Shown: in pieces, positions 42,340 through 51,630 of the stretch | Layout: every line of letters begins with the position of its first letter | How positions within the stretch are numbered: the stretch's first letter is position 1 | Source of the DNA: Verrucomicrobiia bacterium | GTDB taxonomy: Bacteria; Verrucomicrobiota; Verrucomicrobiia; Opitutales; Cerasicoccaceae | Direction of reading: 5' to 3' | DNA: 64,000 nucleotides | Assembly: GCA_030425485.1 (NCBI GenBank) | Contig: JAUIAM010000013.1 | Location: forward strand, 30,994-94,993 | Notes under the pieces: generated by a model | Told to the model about the DNA's origin: nothing | Seen by the model: only the letters and a program-made list of their open reading frames with translations | Database searches by the model: none | Position numbers and translations under genes: made by a program

Positions 42340-44673
42340 CTAAGCCATCGACTCCGCAAGCTCGGCCTCGGCTGCCGCTTCCTCCTCTTGCAGGCGCTTG
42401 ATACCCTCTCGACTCCCAATCACATAGAGCAGGTCGCCCGGCTGTAGTATCTCATCTGGTCGCGGGCTGGTGATACGCTCCTGGCCGCGCTGTATACCCA
42501 GCACGGTGACGCCGTAGCTCTTGCGCAGATTTGCCCCAGCCAGGGTCTTGTCCGTGATGTCAGAATCACGGTTCAGAAACACGGTCTCGATATTAAAGGT
42601 AGGCGTACCGCTGGAGGCAGGCGCATCGAGCTGCTCGTGCTGGAGCATGCCCTCGGCCTTGCGGGTGTCTTCATCACTACCAAAGAGGTAGACGTGGTCG
42701 AGAGGGAAGATAACCGTGTCGGGACCGGGGTCGTACTGTACCTGCCCCGCACGCGACAGTGCGATGATCGAGGCCTGGCTCTGCGCGCGGATGTCGAGCT
42801 CACGAATGCGCTTGCCGCAGGCTTCTGCATTGGGCCGGATCATGACTTCGTGGATGTTTACCGGCCAGGGGTATTGCGCCTTGATATCTTCCACCGTCTT
42901 GATGCGCTTCTCGTGCTCCTCGGAGTCCGCCCGTTTGTTAAAGCTTTCCATGAACAGCAATTCGAGCCGGCTCTGGATGTTTACGATGCGATTCCAAAAG
43001 AAGAAACCAGCCACACACAGGAGCAAAAAGAAGCCACCAAGAGCAACCCCGTTGGGCATATACTGGGCGGCTGCGGAGAAATAGAGCCCGCCCACCAACA
43101 CGATGAGCAGGATGATCACCAGCGTGTTAAAGATGTTCCGGAGCCGCCCGCGGAAGTACTGCCGCTCGTCGGTGTTGGAAAACAGCTTGTCGGTCAGGAT
43201 GTAGATAATGGCGTTCAGGTTCCGCAGAATCGCACTGATAAAAGGCAGGCAGAGCAAGGCAGCCGCCCACCAGATGATCGGCGTCACCCAGCTATGGTCG
43301 GCCATGAGTCCGTCCCGCTTGGTCAGGGTATTACTCAGGATGTAGGCCAGCAGGATGATTCCGTTGAGCAACAAAAAGGTAAACAGGATTTGCAGCGCGG
43401 GCCGCTTGATGAGGAACAAGAGCTGGTTTTTTCCCAGATTCAGCCGGATGTCATCGAAGAAATTGCAATAGAACTCGCCCAAGGTGGACAGAGGCTTGGG
43501 CATGCGCCGCGCCAGCACACCGTAGACTGGGTCCGCCTTTACTGTCAGGCCCAGCGCGAGCAGCGTACTGAGCAGGGACACCCCGACCGCCACGGCCACC
43601 AGTCCGTCTCCCGTAACCCCGGCCCGTTGCCCCATCGTAGCGATAATGAAGCTGAACTCACCAATTTGCGCCTTGGCCACCGCTGCGCGAAAGGCTGTAT
43701 CGGTATTTTGACCACCGAGGAAAAAGCCCACCCACACGGTCACCACCTTGATAATCACGACCAGAAAACTCAGGACCAAAATGAGCTTCCAGTTTTCGAG
43801 CAGCAGTTCAGGGTCGATAAGCATCCCGACCGCGACAAAGAAGACCGCGCAGAAGACATTGCGCAGCGGCTCAGTCGCATTCTCGATGCGGTGCGCGAGC
43901 GGCGTCTGCGATAAGATCGAGCCCGCCAGGAAGGCGCCCAGAGCTTCCGAGAAATCCAGGCGTATGGCCAGCATGCTTATGCCCAACATGAGCGCTATCA
44001 CCGACAGGGTGATTAACTCGATACTGCCGACTTTGTTCAGCAGCTTGAGAAAATGTGGCGCCACGAGCTTGCCCACGTAATAGGTCACCACCACGAACAC
44101 CGCGATGAAGAAGGTAATCCGCCCCACCGCGAAGAACTTTACCTCGCCCGAAGCGGCCACCCCGGAGAGTACCACCAGCAGCGTTACCGCAAGGATGTCC
44201 TCCAGAATGAGCACGCCGACGGCGAGCTGCGCGTGCGGCTTGCCCATGCGGTTAAGATCATTGAGCACCGCCACGGTGACCATAGACGAGCTGATCGCCA
44301 ACAGCGAGCCGAGAAATATCCCCTGCACGGGCGACCAGTTTAACAGGGGGGCGAGCTGCGCGCCCAGAATGAGCATCACCGCCGTCTGCAAGGTCACAGC
44401 CAACACCGCAGGCCCCATGACCCGGCGCAGGCGGCGCAAGTCGAACTCCAGGCCGATGTAGAACATCAGAAAGACCACACCGAGCTGGCTCAACTCGGTA
44501 ATGGTGCCCAGATCGTGCACCGGGGATTTATCCCACAGCTTGGGTCCGATCAGAAAGCCACTGAGCAGATAGCCCAGAAACACGGGTAGTTTGATGCGAT
44601 GAAAAATGAGTGACACCGTAGCGGCACACATCAGCACAATCGCCATGTCGCTTATGAAATAACCGTGTTCCAA
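42340..44673 (-). CDS. Kef-type monovalent cation/proton antiporter with two RCK_C domains
   Basis: The 777-residue protein has 12 hydrophobic segments in its first 380 residues, a Na/H-exchanger domain of CPA2 type (KLPVFLGYLLSGFLIGPKLW near the start, and DFSEALGAFLAGSILSQTPL). A second group of three to four membrane segments follows at about 430-590. Two TrkA-C/RCK_C-like domains end the protein (about residues 620-695 and 700-765), shown by GKRIRELDIRAQSQASIIAL and DEILQPGDLLYVIGSREGIK. No RCK_N nucleotide-binding domain is present. It would exchange K or Na for protons across the inner membrane. The extra middle membrane segments are unusual. Confidence 0.87.
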   Translation of the reverse strand: MEHGYFISDMAIVLMCAATVSLIFHRIKLPVFLGYLLSGFLIGPKLWDKSPVHDLGTITELSQLGVVFLMFYIGLEFDLRRLRRVMGPAVLAVTLQTAVMLILGAQLAPLLNWSPVQGIFLGSLLAISSSMVTVAVLNDLNRMGKPHAQLAVGVLILEDILAVTLLVVLSGVAASGEVKFFAVGRITFFIAVFVVVTYYVGKLVAPHFLKLLNKVGSIELITLSVIALMLGISMLAIRLDFSEALGAFLAGSILSQTPLAHRIENATEPLRNVFCAVFFVAVGMLIDPELLLENWKLILVLSFLVVIIKVVTVWVGFFLGGQNTDTAFRAAVAKAQIGEFSFIIATMGQRAGVTGDGLVAVAVGVSLLSTLLALGLTVKADPVYGVLARRMPKPLSTLGEFYCNFFDDIRLNLGKNQLLFLIKRPALQILFTFLLLNGIILLAYILSNTLTKRDGLMADHSWVTPIIWWAAALLCLPFISAILRNLNAIIYILTDKLFSNTDERQYFRGRLRNIFNTLVIILLIVLVGGLYFSAAAQYMPNGVALGGFFLLLCVAGFFFWNRIVNIQSRLELLFMESFNKRADSEEHEKRIKTVEDIKAQYPWPVNIHEVMIRPNAEACGKRIRELDIRAQSQASIIALSRAGQVQYDPGPDTVIFPLDHVYLFGSDEDTRKAEGMLQHEQLDAPASSGTPTFNIETVFLNRDSDITDKTLAGANLRKSYGVTVLGIQRGQERITSPRPDEILQPGDLLYVIGSREGIKRLQEEEAAAEAELAESMA

Positions 44674-44869
44674 AGTATTGAGTTAAGTTCGAGAGTAAAT
44701 AAGCCGAATAGGGCTTGAGTGCAACGGAAAAGCCTGAATGCCCGGCATATAGATGCAATTTTCGGGCCATTTTTCCTCGCTAAAACCGTAACAATTGTCA
44801 TAATGTACCACCTTGTTTTCGCCGACTAAATCTACCTGCGAAAATCCTCGAACACCTACTTTGAATAAA

Positions 44870-45121
44870 ATGCCAAGCAGCAGCAGAAAACGCTTCCTCC
44901 CCTCACTGTCCCAAATCCAGCGGGCCTCCACAGAGCTCCCGGCTCCAGACAGCGTCAAGGAGGAGTCGTTCTCCGTCTCCCTGAGCAAGAGTAACAGCGA
45001 TTACGAAATCGTGTTTGAAAAAGTAAAGTTCAATAGCCGCACTTCGGGGAAGACCACCAAGTGGATCTACAATGGCAAAATGCTTGTCCCCTCCTCGGGC
45101 GACATCGAGCTAGAGCGTTAG
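44870..45121 (+). CDS. Small protein of unknown function (83 residues)
   Basis: The ATG at 44870 starts an 83-residue frame. The N-terminus is basic and Ser/Arg-rich (MPSSSRKRFLPSLSQIQRAS), then SFSVSLSKSNSDYEIVFEKV and KTTKWIYNGKMLVPSSGDIE, which alternates like a beta-strand domain. No family was recognised. The region is less GC-rich than the flanks. Its last 12 bases overlap the end of the convergent HDAC-family gene. It could be an orphan small gene or chance; the beta pattern slightly favours a real protein. Confidence 0.4.
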   Translation: MPSSSRKRFLPSLSQIQRASTELPAPDSVKEESFSVSLSKSNSDYEIVFEKVKFNSRTSGKTTKWIYNGKMLVPSSGDIELER

Positions 45122-46048
45122 TGCGCGCAAGTGCGCCTCAACACTCTCCGCCAGTGACTTGAGGTTATAGCCCCCTTCAAGCAGGCTAACCAGCCGTCCG
45201 TCGCAGGTTTCATCGGCCAGGTGCCGCAGCTGTTGCGTCATGGCCCCATAGTCCTCTGTCTCCAGAAACAATTGTCCCAGCGGATCTTCCCGATGGGCGT
45301 CAAACCCCGCCGACAGCAAGATCAGCTCAGGCTTAAACTGCTGCACCGCCTCCGCCAAGGGACCGCTCATGATCTCCCGTACCTTTTTACCGTCGGTCCC
45401 CTGTGAAACTGGAAAATTCAGGGTAGTGCCCCTGCCCTTGCCCGCACCCCGCTCTTCCTCAGCCCCCGTGCCCGGATAGAAAGGGTACTGGTGTACACTG
45501 CTGAAAAACACCTGCGGGTCATCGTAAAAGCTGGCTTGCGTGCCGTTGCCGTGGTGCACGTCCCAGTCAAAGATCAGCACACGGTCGAGCTTGTAGTGCC
45601 GCCGGGCATAGCGGGCGGCGATAGCCACATTATTAAAGAGGCAAAAGCCCATGGCTTTGGCTTCCTCGGCATGGTGCCCGGGAGGACGCGTCGCGCAAAA
45701 CGCATTGTCGCACTCGCCCATCATAACGGCATCGACGGCCTCAAGCGCGGCGCCGACGGCCAGTTGGGCTACCCGATAGCTATCGTGCGAGATCGGCGTA
45801 TCAGCATCGAGCCCGGCACGGCCCGACAGGCAAGCCTCTTCGACATAGCGCACGTACCCCTCATCATGATTGCTTTCCAGCCAACTCCGGTCCGCCGGGT
45901 CAGGCCTCCTCCACTGCAACACCGACTGCAGGTCGCTATTCTCGACCCGGTCGATAATTGCCCGCGAACGCTCCGGGCACTCCGGATGGCCCAATCCCGT
46001 CTCATGCTGCATAGCATCGGGGTGTGAAAACAGTGCAGTACGCGCCAT
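45110..46048 (-). CDS. Histone-deacetylase-family amidohydrolase (class II HDAC/acetylpolyamine type)
   Basis: The 312-residue protein has all landmarks of the zinc amidohydrolases: HETGLGHPECPERS near the start, ATRPPGHHAEEAKAMGFCLF with the catalytic His pair, IFDWDVHHGNGTQASF with zinc ligands, LSAGFDAHREDPLG and the final LEGGYNL. Bacterial members remove acetyl groups from polyamines, acetoin-related proteins or small amines. Its length is normal. It is a single gene, and its end overlaps the small ORF at 44870 by 12 bases. Substrate is not determined. Confidence 0.93.
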   Translation of the reverse strand: MARTALFSHPDAMQHETGLGHPECPERSRAIIDRVENSDLQSVLQWRRPDPADRSWLESNHDEGYVRYVEEACLSGRAGLDADTPISHDSYRVAQLAVGAALEAVDAVMMGECDNAFCATRPPGHHAEEAKAMGFCLFNNVAIAARYARRHYKLDRVLIFDWDVHHGNGTQASFYDDPQVFFSSVHQYPFYPGTGAEEERGAGKGRGTTLNFPVSQGTDGKKVREIMSGPLAEAVQQFKPELILLSAGFDAHREDPLGQLFLETEDYGAMTQQLRHLADETCDGRLVSLLEGGYNLKSLAESVEAHLRALTL

Positions 46049-46146
46049 GGTTACAGCCTAGATGAAGCCCATCTGGTTTGCCAAGCCTAGCCTGAAGCGA
46101 CAAAAGCCCCGGGTAGACCATATTGATGAGGCATTGAAGATGCAGT

Positions 46147-49100
46147 CTAAGCCTTGCCGTAGCCTCCCCCACCGGGAGTTTCGATGCGGAGCCTTTCCCC
46201 CGGCTCAGCCTGATACTGCGCCGACGGAGGTAATGTCTCCGAGCCGCGATGTGCGTAGATACGGGTCTGCGCACCGGGCATACCCGCCCCCCCTCCGCCC
46301 ATACCCTCGGGCCCGCTCTTGCGACGCTGCGTCAGGAGCGAGACCGACATGGGCTCCAGAAACTCAATTTCGCGCACGATACCATCGCCTCCGTTAAATG
46401 CACCACGCCCACCAGAGCCCGCGCGCACCCTGAACTGGTGCAAACGCACCGGATAGCGCCACTCGAAAATCTCCGGATCAGTGATGGCGGTATTCGTCAT
46501 GTGGGTGTGAACCGCAGAGGCCCCTGCAAAGCCCTGCCCCGCACCTGCGCCTCCGCAGATCGTCTCATAGTAGCTGCGCCGCTCGTCACCGAAGACAAAG
46601 TTATTCATCGTCCCCTGACTACACGCCACGACCCCAAGCCCCATCAACAGCGTATCGACCAGCCGCTGGCTTAGCTCGACATTCCCCCCCATCACTGCCG
46701 GGCAAGCTTCCGGCTCATCGGCAAAGTCAGGACTCAGCATGCAGGGCGGCAGCACCATCTCTATGGGCTCGAGCAAGCCGTCGTTGAGCGGCACGTCCTC
46801 ATCCACCAGCAGTCGAAGCACGTAGAGCACCGCGCTCTGTACTATTGCAGGGGTGGCGTTGAGGTTGCTCGGCTGCACAGGGGACGTCGTTGAAAAATCA
46901 ATACAAAGGCCGGATTCGCCCGTGGGCCTAAACTGCACACAGATGCGGGCACCACTATCGAGCACCTGCTCTGTCCGCTGGTCGCTCAACTTAAGACCCG
47001 CTATTTTTGCCCGCATGGAGTTGGCGGAAAACTGCTTCAAGGCCTGCATCTGCTGTACGACTTGGTCCGTACCAAACTCGCGGGCCAGCTCCCGCAGGGT
47101 TTCCGCACCCCGGTGGTTAGCCGCTACCTGCGCCCCCACATCAGCCATGTTGCTGCTGGCATCCCGACTGGGGTAATCACCGCCCTTTAGCAGTGATTCG
47201 AGCGCATCGTAGCGGGGCTCCCCACCCTTGACGAGGTAGCGAGGGGCAATGACCACGCCCTCCTCGGACAGCTTCGTCGCGTCAATGGGCATAGATCCCG
47301 GGCGCGTCCCCCCGATCTCCGCATGATGCGCGCGGCTGGCCACATAGCCAAGCAAGATGCCTGAATCAAGAAAGACCGGAGTGATGACCGTAACATCGGG
47401 CAGGTGCGAGCCCCCAAAGGCCGGATGATTCGTAATGACCACATCACCGGGCCCCATGCGGAGCGTTGCGGCGACCTCGCGGACGCACAGGCCGAGCGCA
47501 CCGAGATGGACTGGAATGTGCGGAGCGTTAGCGATCAGCTCTCCGCCTGCATCAAGCATGGCGCAGGAATAGTCCATGCGCTCCTTTACATTTGTCGATA
47601 CCGCCGTACGCTGCAGTTGCATGCCCATCTCGTCGACCACGCGGCGAAAGCGGTTCGTAAACAACTCGCGCATGACCAGTTCGCTATGGGTGCTGGTATT
47701 TGCCCTCGTCGCCTCACTTCGCTTTAGCCGAAGCGTCCCACCACTGCCTTTCTCCACCGCCCAGCCGGGGTCAATAACCAGCGTCGCGGTCTCATCGGCC
47801 AGGACACAAGGGCGCTCATCACCGATATCCTTTAGCGGTGAAAAAACTTCTGTCTCCTCCTGCAAGCCATGCATAGCCACCACGACCTGCAGCTTAACAA
47901 CTTCGATCTGCGCATTAGGGGGTGCGTAGCCAAACACCGCTTCGTAGTTACGGATAAAGGCCAGCGCAGGGTGCTCTTTTTCGATCAGCTCAACCTCGAG
48001 TGCTGACTCTTGCCCCAACAGACGCATCATGGCGACACGCCGCCCCACAACTACGTCAGCCTCAGAAACGCCTTCAGCCAACAGGCTTTGTCGCCCCTCA
48101 TCGATCAGCACATTAAGCCATGTATCAAAATCTGGATACACGTCGTCCAGTAACGCGAGCACCTGACGCTGAGTGATCCGCTCGATCTGCGCACGACGCA
48201 GCCCATAGGCACTGAGCAGACCTGCATCACGGGCAAAGAGCACCGTTTTCATCTCAAGCAGCTCGGCCAGCGGACAGGCGTGCAAACCACCAGCCCCACC
48301 AAAAGCCACCAGTGCGTAATGCGATGGGTCATATCCCTCGCGCACCGAGATGGTGCGGATGGCATCGGCCATCCGCTCGTTGGCGATATCAAAAAAGCCC
48401 TGCAAGAGTACCTCACGGGAGAGCCCTGTCCGCTTCATAATCTCCTGCAAACACGTCTCTGCTGCGTCGGTAAAAACCGGAATGCCAAAGTTATCCGGCT
48501 GCAACCGACCTGCCAGCAAGTTGACATCGGTCAGCGTCAGAGGGCCTCCCGCACCGTAGCAGGCCGGACCGGGCGAAGCCCCCGCACTCTCCGGACCAAC
48601 GAAGAGCGACTTACCGTCGAAACCGCAAATGGAACCGCCTCCAGCAGCAACCGTCTCGATGCGCAAGGCGGGCGATACGATTTCTGAATCCCCTACCCGG
48701 TGCGTTTCACGGTAGGAAAATGCCCCCTCGATACGGGAAACATCTGTGCTCGTCCCTCCCATATCGAAGGCGATGATACGCGAAACGCCAGCCTGACGAC
48801 CGATTGAGGCCGCACCGACGACGCCCCCTGCCGGACCGCTGAGCAGGCTGTCCTTGGGGCGAAACTCTGCGCGCCCCACCAGTCCGCCGGCACTGGTCAT
48901 GAGGTGGATCCGCCCGCAGGAAAGCGCACCCTCCACGTTATCCAGATAGCGCTCCATGATGGGCCCAATGTAGGCATCCGTCACGGCAGTCTGAGCCCGG
49001 GGAAAAAGCTTAATCAATGGTGACAACTTGGACGAGAGCGAGATGGTGGTAAAGCCTGCCTCGGCCAGCAGCTCAGCGAGCACTTGCTCATGAGAGGAGT

Positions 49101-49818
49101 TGCGGTAGCTGTGCAGCAGAGCCACGGCCACCGTCTCGCATCCGCGATCACGCGCTTCTCGTAGTTGTTTTTTCAATACAGCCACCTCAGCCAATGGCTG
49201 AACGACGGCCCCCTCAGCATCGATACGCTCGTCGGCTTCCAGCACTTCATCGTAGAGTGGTCGCGGCTTTCGTATGTCGAGTTGAAACAGCTCCGGGCGT
49301 CGCTGATCGCCGATCACGAGCAGATCGCGAAAGCCCTTCGTTACCACCAACAGCGTCTTCGCTCCGCGGCGTTCGAGCAGGGCGTTGGTCCCGCGTGTCG
49401 TCCCCAGCCGCAACGCAATGGGCGGCAGTGGCGCATCGCCCGGTGTTCCCGTCATCACCCGTGCCCCGACGACGGGTGCCTCCTCCCCGGTAAGAAACTC
49501 GACAAGCTGACCGGGCTTAAAAAACGTCTGCGTCGCACCGGATTCGATCAGCGTGACCGCACCGCCTTGATGATCGGAAACGGTGCAACCCATCTCGTTG
49601 CCACCAGCAACACGAACCTTAAAGCCCCTCAATGTCCCATCGCGCATAGCGGGCAAGCCCGCAACTGATAGTCGCCCGCCTTCGACGGCTTGGACCTGAG
49701 CACGCAGGCAACCGCTGGAAAGCACCTTGACGCGGTAGCGCGAACCGTCCGGTGCCGTTCCGATAAGGTCGGTAAAGGTTCCGCCCGTGTCTGCCCCGAT
49801 CTGCCAAAGTGTTCCCAT
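46147..49818 (-). CDS. Fused hydantoinase A/B protein (5-oxoprolinase type)
   Basis: The start is put at the ATG at 49818, giving MGTLWQIGADTGGTFTDLIG, the family's ATP-site beginning; earlier in-frame starts add an unrelated tail. The 1223-residue protein has HyuA-type motifs (IAFDMGGTSTDVSRIEGAFS, AAGGGSICGFDG) in the first 700 residues and HyuB-type motifs after about residue 730 (LFTNRFRRVVDEMGMQLQRT, DVVITNHPAFGGSHLPDV, PVHLGALGLCVREV). This is the single-chain layout of 5-oxoprolinase, which opens 5-oxoproline to glutamate with ATP, though hydantoin-type substrates are possible. The gene is unaccompanied. Confidence 0.88.
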   Translation of the reverse strand: MGTLWQIGADTGGTFTDLIGTAPDGSRYRVKVLSSGCLRAQVQAVEGGRLSVAGLPAMRDGTLRGFKVRVAGGNEMGCTVSDHQGGAVTLIESGATQTFFKPGQLVEFLTGEEAPVVGARVMTGTPGDAPLPPIALRLGTTRGTNALLERRGAKTLLVVTKGFRDLLVIGDQRRPELFQLDIRKPRPLYDEVLEADERIDAEGAVVQPLAEVAVLKKQLREARDRGCETVAVALLHSYRNSSHEQVLAELLAEAGFTTISLSSKLSPLIKLFPRAQTAVTDAYIGPIMERYLDNVEGALSCGRIHLMTSAGGLVGRAEFRPKDSLLSGPAGGVVGAASIGRQAGVSRIIAFDMGGTSTDVSRIEGAFSYRETHRVGDSEIVSPALRIETVAAGGGSICGFDGKSLFVGPESAGASPGPACYGAGGPLTLTDVNLLAGRLQPDNFGIPVFTDAAETCLQEIMKRTGLSREVLLQGFFDIANERMADAIRTISVREGYDPSHYALVAFGGAGGLHACPLAELLEMKTVLFARDAGLLSAYGLRRAQIERITQRQVLALLDDVYPDFDTWLNVLIDEGRQSLLAEGVSEADVVVGRRVAMMRLLGQESALEVELIEKEHPALAFIRNYEAVFGYAPPNAQIEVVKLQVVVAMHGLQEETEVFSPLKDIGDERPCVLADETATLVIDPGWAVEKGSGGTLRLKRSEATRANTSTHSELVMRELFTNRFRRVVDEMGMQLQRTAVSTNVKERMDYSCAMLDAGGELIANAPHIPVHLGALGLCVREVAATLRMGPGDVVITNHPAFGGSHLPDVTVITPVFLDSGILLGYVASRAHHAEIGGTRPGSMPIDATKLSEEGVVIAPRYLVKGGEPRYDALESLLKGGDYPSRDASSNMADVGAQVAANHRGAETLRELAREFGTDQVVQQMQALKQFSANSMRAKIAGLKLSDQRTEQVLDSGARICVQFRPTGESGLCIDFSTTSPVQPSNLNATPAIVQSAVLYVLRLLVDEDVPLNDGLLEPIEMVLPPCMLSPDFADEPEACPAVMGGNVELSQRLVDTLLMGLGVVACSQGTMNNFVFGDERRSYYETICGGAGAGQGFAGASAVHTHMTNTAITDPEIFEWRYPVRLHQFRVRAGSGGRGAFNGGDGIVREIEFLEPMSVSLLTQRRKSGPEGMGGGGAGMPGAQTRIYAHRGSETLPPSAQYQAEPGERLRIETPGGGGYGKA

Positions 49819-49875
49819 GTCTATGAGGCACGATAGGCATCCTGACAGCAGTGACAATCCTTTGGCTAAGGAAAG

Positions 49876-49906
49876 AAAAAGCAGTGGCGCACGGGCACCA
49901 CTGCTT
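49876..49906 (-). terminator. Intrinsic terminator after cysN
   Basis: A 9-bp stem AAGCAGTGG (49879-49887) with CCACTGCTT (49898-49906) is followed on the minus strand by TTTTTC. It starts 22 bases past the cysN stop and closes the sulfate activation operon. Confidence 0.82.
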
Positions 49907-49928
49907 GAAATTGCTCTGACTAACGCAG

Positions 49929-51203
49929 CTAGAGGATCATGCCCGCGGCAACGGTCTCATTGGTAAACTCATCGATCAACACGAAGCTACCCGTCTGGCG
50001 GTTACGGTGGTAGCTGTCGTAGAAGAGCGGGCTGGAGGTGCGCAGGCTGATCCGGCCAATGTCATTGAGGCCAAACTCGAGGTCGTCCTCGATCTTGTGC
50101 AGGGTGTTGATATTGACCTTGTACTTGACCTCCTTGACGATGGCTTTGACCTCCTTGGTCGTATGGCGGAGGATGTACTTGCCGCGCATCTGGAGCTTCT
50201 TCGAGTCCGAGAACCAGCAGATCATGGCTTCGATATCCTGCTCCACCTTGGGCTGGTTGTTGGGCTTGACGATCATATCGCCGCGGCTGGTATCGATCTC
50301 GTCTTCGAGCGTAATCGTAACGGACTGCGGGTGGAAGGCCTCCTGCAACTCCTCACCCATATTGTGGATCGCTTTGATCTTGGTGGAAAAACCGGAGGGC
50401 AGCACGGTAACCTCATCCCCTGGCTTGAAGACACCACCGGCGACGCGACCTGCGAAGCCACGGAAGTCGTGGTACTCGTTTGAGTGCGGGCGAATCACCC
50501 ACTGCACCGGAAAACGTGCGTCAACGTGGTTGGCATCTGAGCCGATGTAGACCGTTTCCAAGTGGTAGAGCAACGTCGGCCCCTGGTACCAGTTCATGTG
50601 GGTGGACTTGTCCACGACGTTGTCGCCCTTGAGCGCGCTGATCGGGATAAAGGTTACCTCGACGACGCTCTCCAGACGGGAGGCAAAGTCCTTAAACTCC
50701 TGCACAATCTTCTGGTACGTATCTTCGTCCCAGTCGACGAGGTCCATCTTGTTAATGCAGACCGTGATGTGCTGAATGCGGAGCAGACTTGCGATAAAGG
50801 CGTGGCGGCAGGTCTGCTCGATCACGCCCTTGCGCGCGTCGATCAGGATAATGGCGAGGTTGGCCGTAGAGGCACCCGTGACCATGTTGCGCGTGTACTG
50901 GATGTGCCCCGGCGTGTCTGCGATGATGAACTTTCGCTTCGGTGTGGCAAAGTAGCGGTAGGCCACATCGATGGTGATGCCCTGCTCGCGCTCGGCCCGG
51001 AGGCCGTCCGTCAGCAGAGCAAGGTTTACCTGCTCGTCACCGCGCTGCTTACTGCTGGCCTCGACGGCATCGAGTTGGTCCTCAAAGATGTTTTTGCTAT
51101 CATAGAGCAAGCGCCCGATGAGTGTGCTTTTGCCGTCGTCTACGCTGCCTGCAGTGGTAAAGCGCAGGAGGTCCATATCCAGGTATCCGCGTTCTTCTGA
51201 CAT
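49929..51203 (-). CDS. cysN: Sulfate adenylyltransferase subunit 1, GTPase
   Basis: The 424-residue protein is an EF-Tu-like GTPase: G1 GSVDDGKSTLIGRLL at 16-30, switch region EREQGITIDVAYRYF, G3 DTPGHIQYTRNMV, and G4 NKMDLVDW. CysN activates CysD, using GTP to drive the formation of adenosine phosphosulfate from sulfate and ATP. It lacks a fused CysC domain, and cysC is a separate gene at 52583. It is the last gene of the operon cysC-cysD-DCC-cysN, with 30 bases separating it from the DCC gene. It is somewhat shorter than the about 470 residues of enterobacterial CysN. Confidence 0.95.
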   Translation of the reverse strand: MSEERGYLDMDLLRFTTAGSVDDGKSTLIGRLLYDSKNIFEDQLDAVEASSKQRGDEQVNLALLTDGLRAEREQGITIDVAYRYFATPKRKFIIADTPGHIQYTRNMVTGASTANLAIILIDARKGVIEQTCRHAFIASLLRIQHITVCINKMDLVDWDEDTYQKIVQEFKDFASRLESVVEVTFIPISALKGDNVVDKSTHMNWYQGPTLLYHLETVYIGSDANHVDARFPVQWVIRPHSNEYHDFRGFAGRVAGGVFKPGDEVTVLPSGFSTKIKAIHNMGEELQEAFHPQSVTITLEDEIDTSRGDMIVKPNNQPKVEQDIEAMICWFSDSKKLQMRGKYILRHTTKEVKAIVKEVKYKVNINTLHKIEDDLEFGLNDIGRISLRTSSPLFYDSYHRNRQTGSFVLIDEFTNETVAAGMIL

Positions 51204-51233
51204 AGTAAAAGTGTAATTTGTGATGTTAAAAAG

Positions 51234-51626
51234 TTATTGGTCGAGGAATCGTTGCTTGGTCTCAGGGGGCGCTAGCTCGCAGGCATTTTTCTTCCCAAAT
51301 CGATGGCGATTGTTCGCGATGCGATCATAGCACCAGTCTCGCACACAGCGGGGCCACCATCCCACAAAGGCAGCAAACCAACCCCAGCGGTGGAGGTGCT
51401 GGCCCACCCGGACGGCGGCGTCGCTTTTGCTGTAGAGCTTGTCATCATCGAGTAGGTAGAAGGTGTCGAGTTGAGGGTCGGAGATGCCGTGTTGAGCGAG
51501 GAGTTTCCTGCCGATGGTGGACTGAATACTTGCAAAGGAAAATACTCCGCCCGGATCGCGCTTGAAGATGAAGATAACGGTCCGGTTGCACAGTCCGCAG
51601 TCGCCATCATAGAGCACGATTTTCAT
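51234..51626 (-). CDS. DCC-family thiol-disulfide protein (DUF393)
   Basis: The ATG at 51626 gives MKIVLYDGDCGLCNRTVIFI, with the DxDCxxC motif that defines the DCC family; a longer in-frame reading runs into cysD. The 130-residue protein ends with WFAAFVGWWPRCVRDWCYDR, a hydrophobic stretch with two more Cys. DCC proteins are thought to have thioredoxin-like chemistry but are little studied. Position between cysD and cysN, with only four bases between it and cysD, suggests a link to sulfur assimilation, which is an inference from context. Confidence 0.85.
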   Translation of the reverse strand: MKIVLYDGDCGLCNRTVIFIFKRDPGGVFSFASIQSTIGRKLLAQHGISDPQLDTFYLLDDDKLYSKSDAAVRVGQHLHRWGWFAAFVGWWPRCVRDWCYDRIANNRHRFGKKNACELAPPETKQRFLDQ

Positions 51627-51630
51627 CTTC

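Noticed and set aside
42637..43914. A 425-residue plus-strand frame opposite the Kef-type antiporter
   Set aside because: It is composed mainly of His/Gln/Arg-rich text expected from the reverse of a membrane protein gene.
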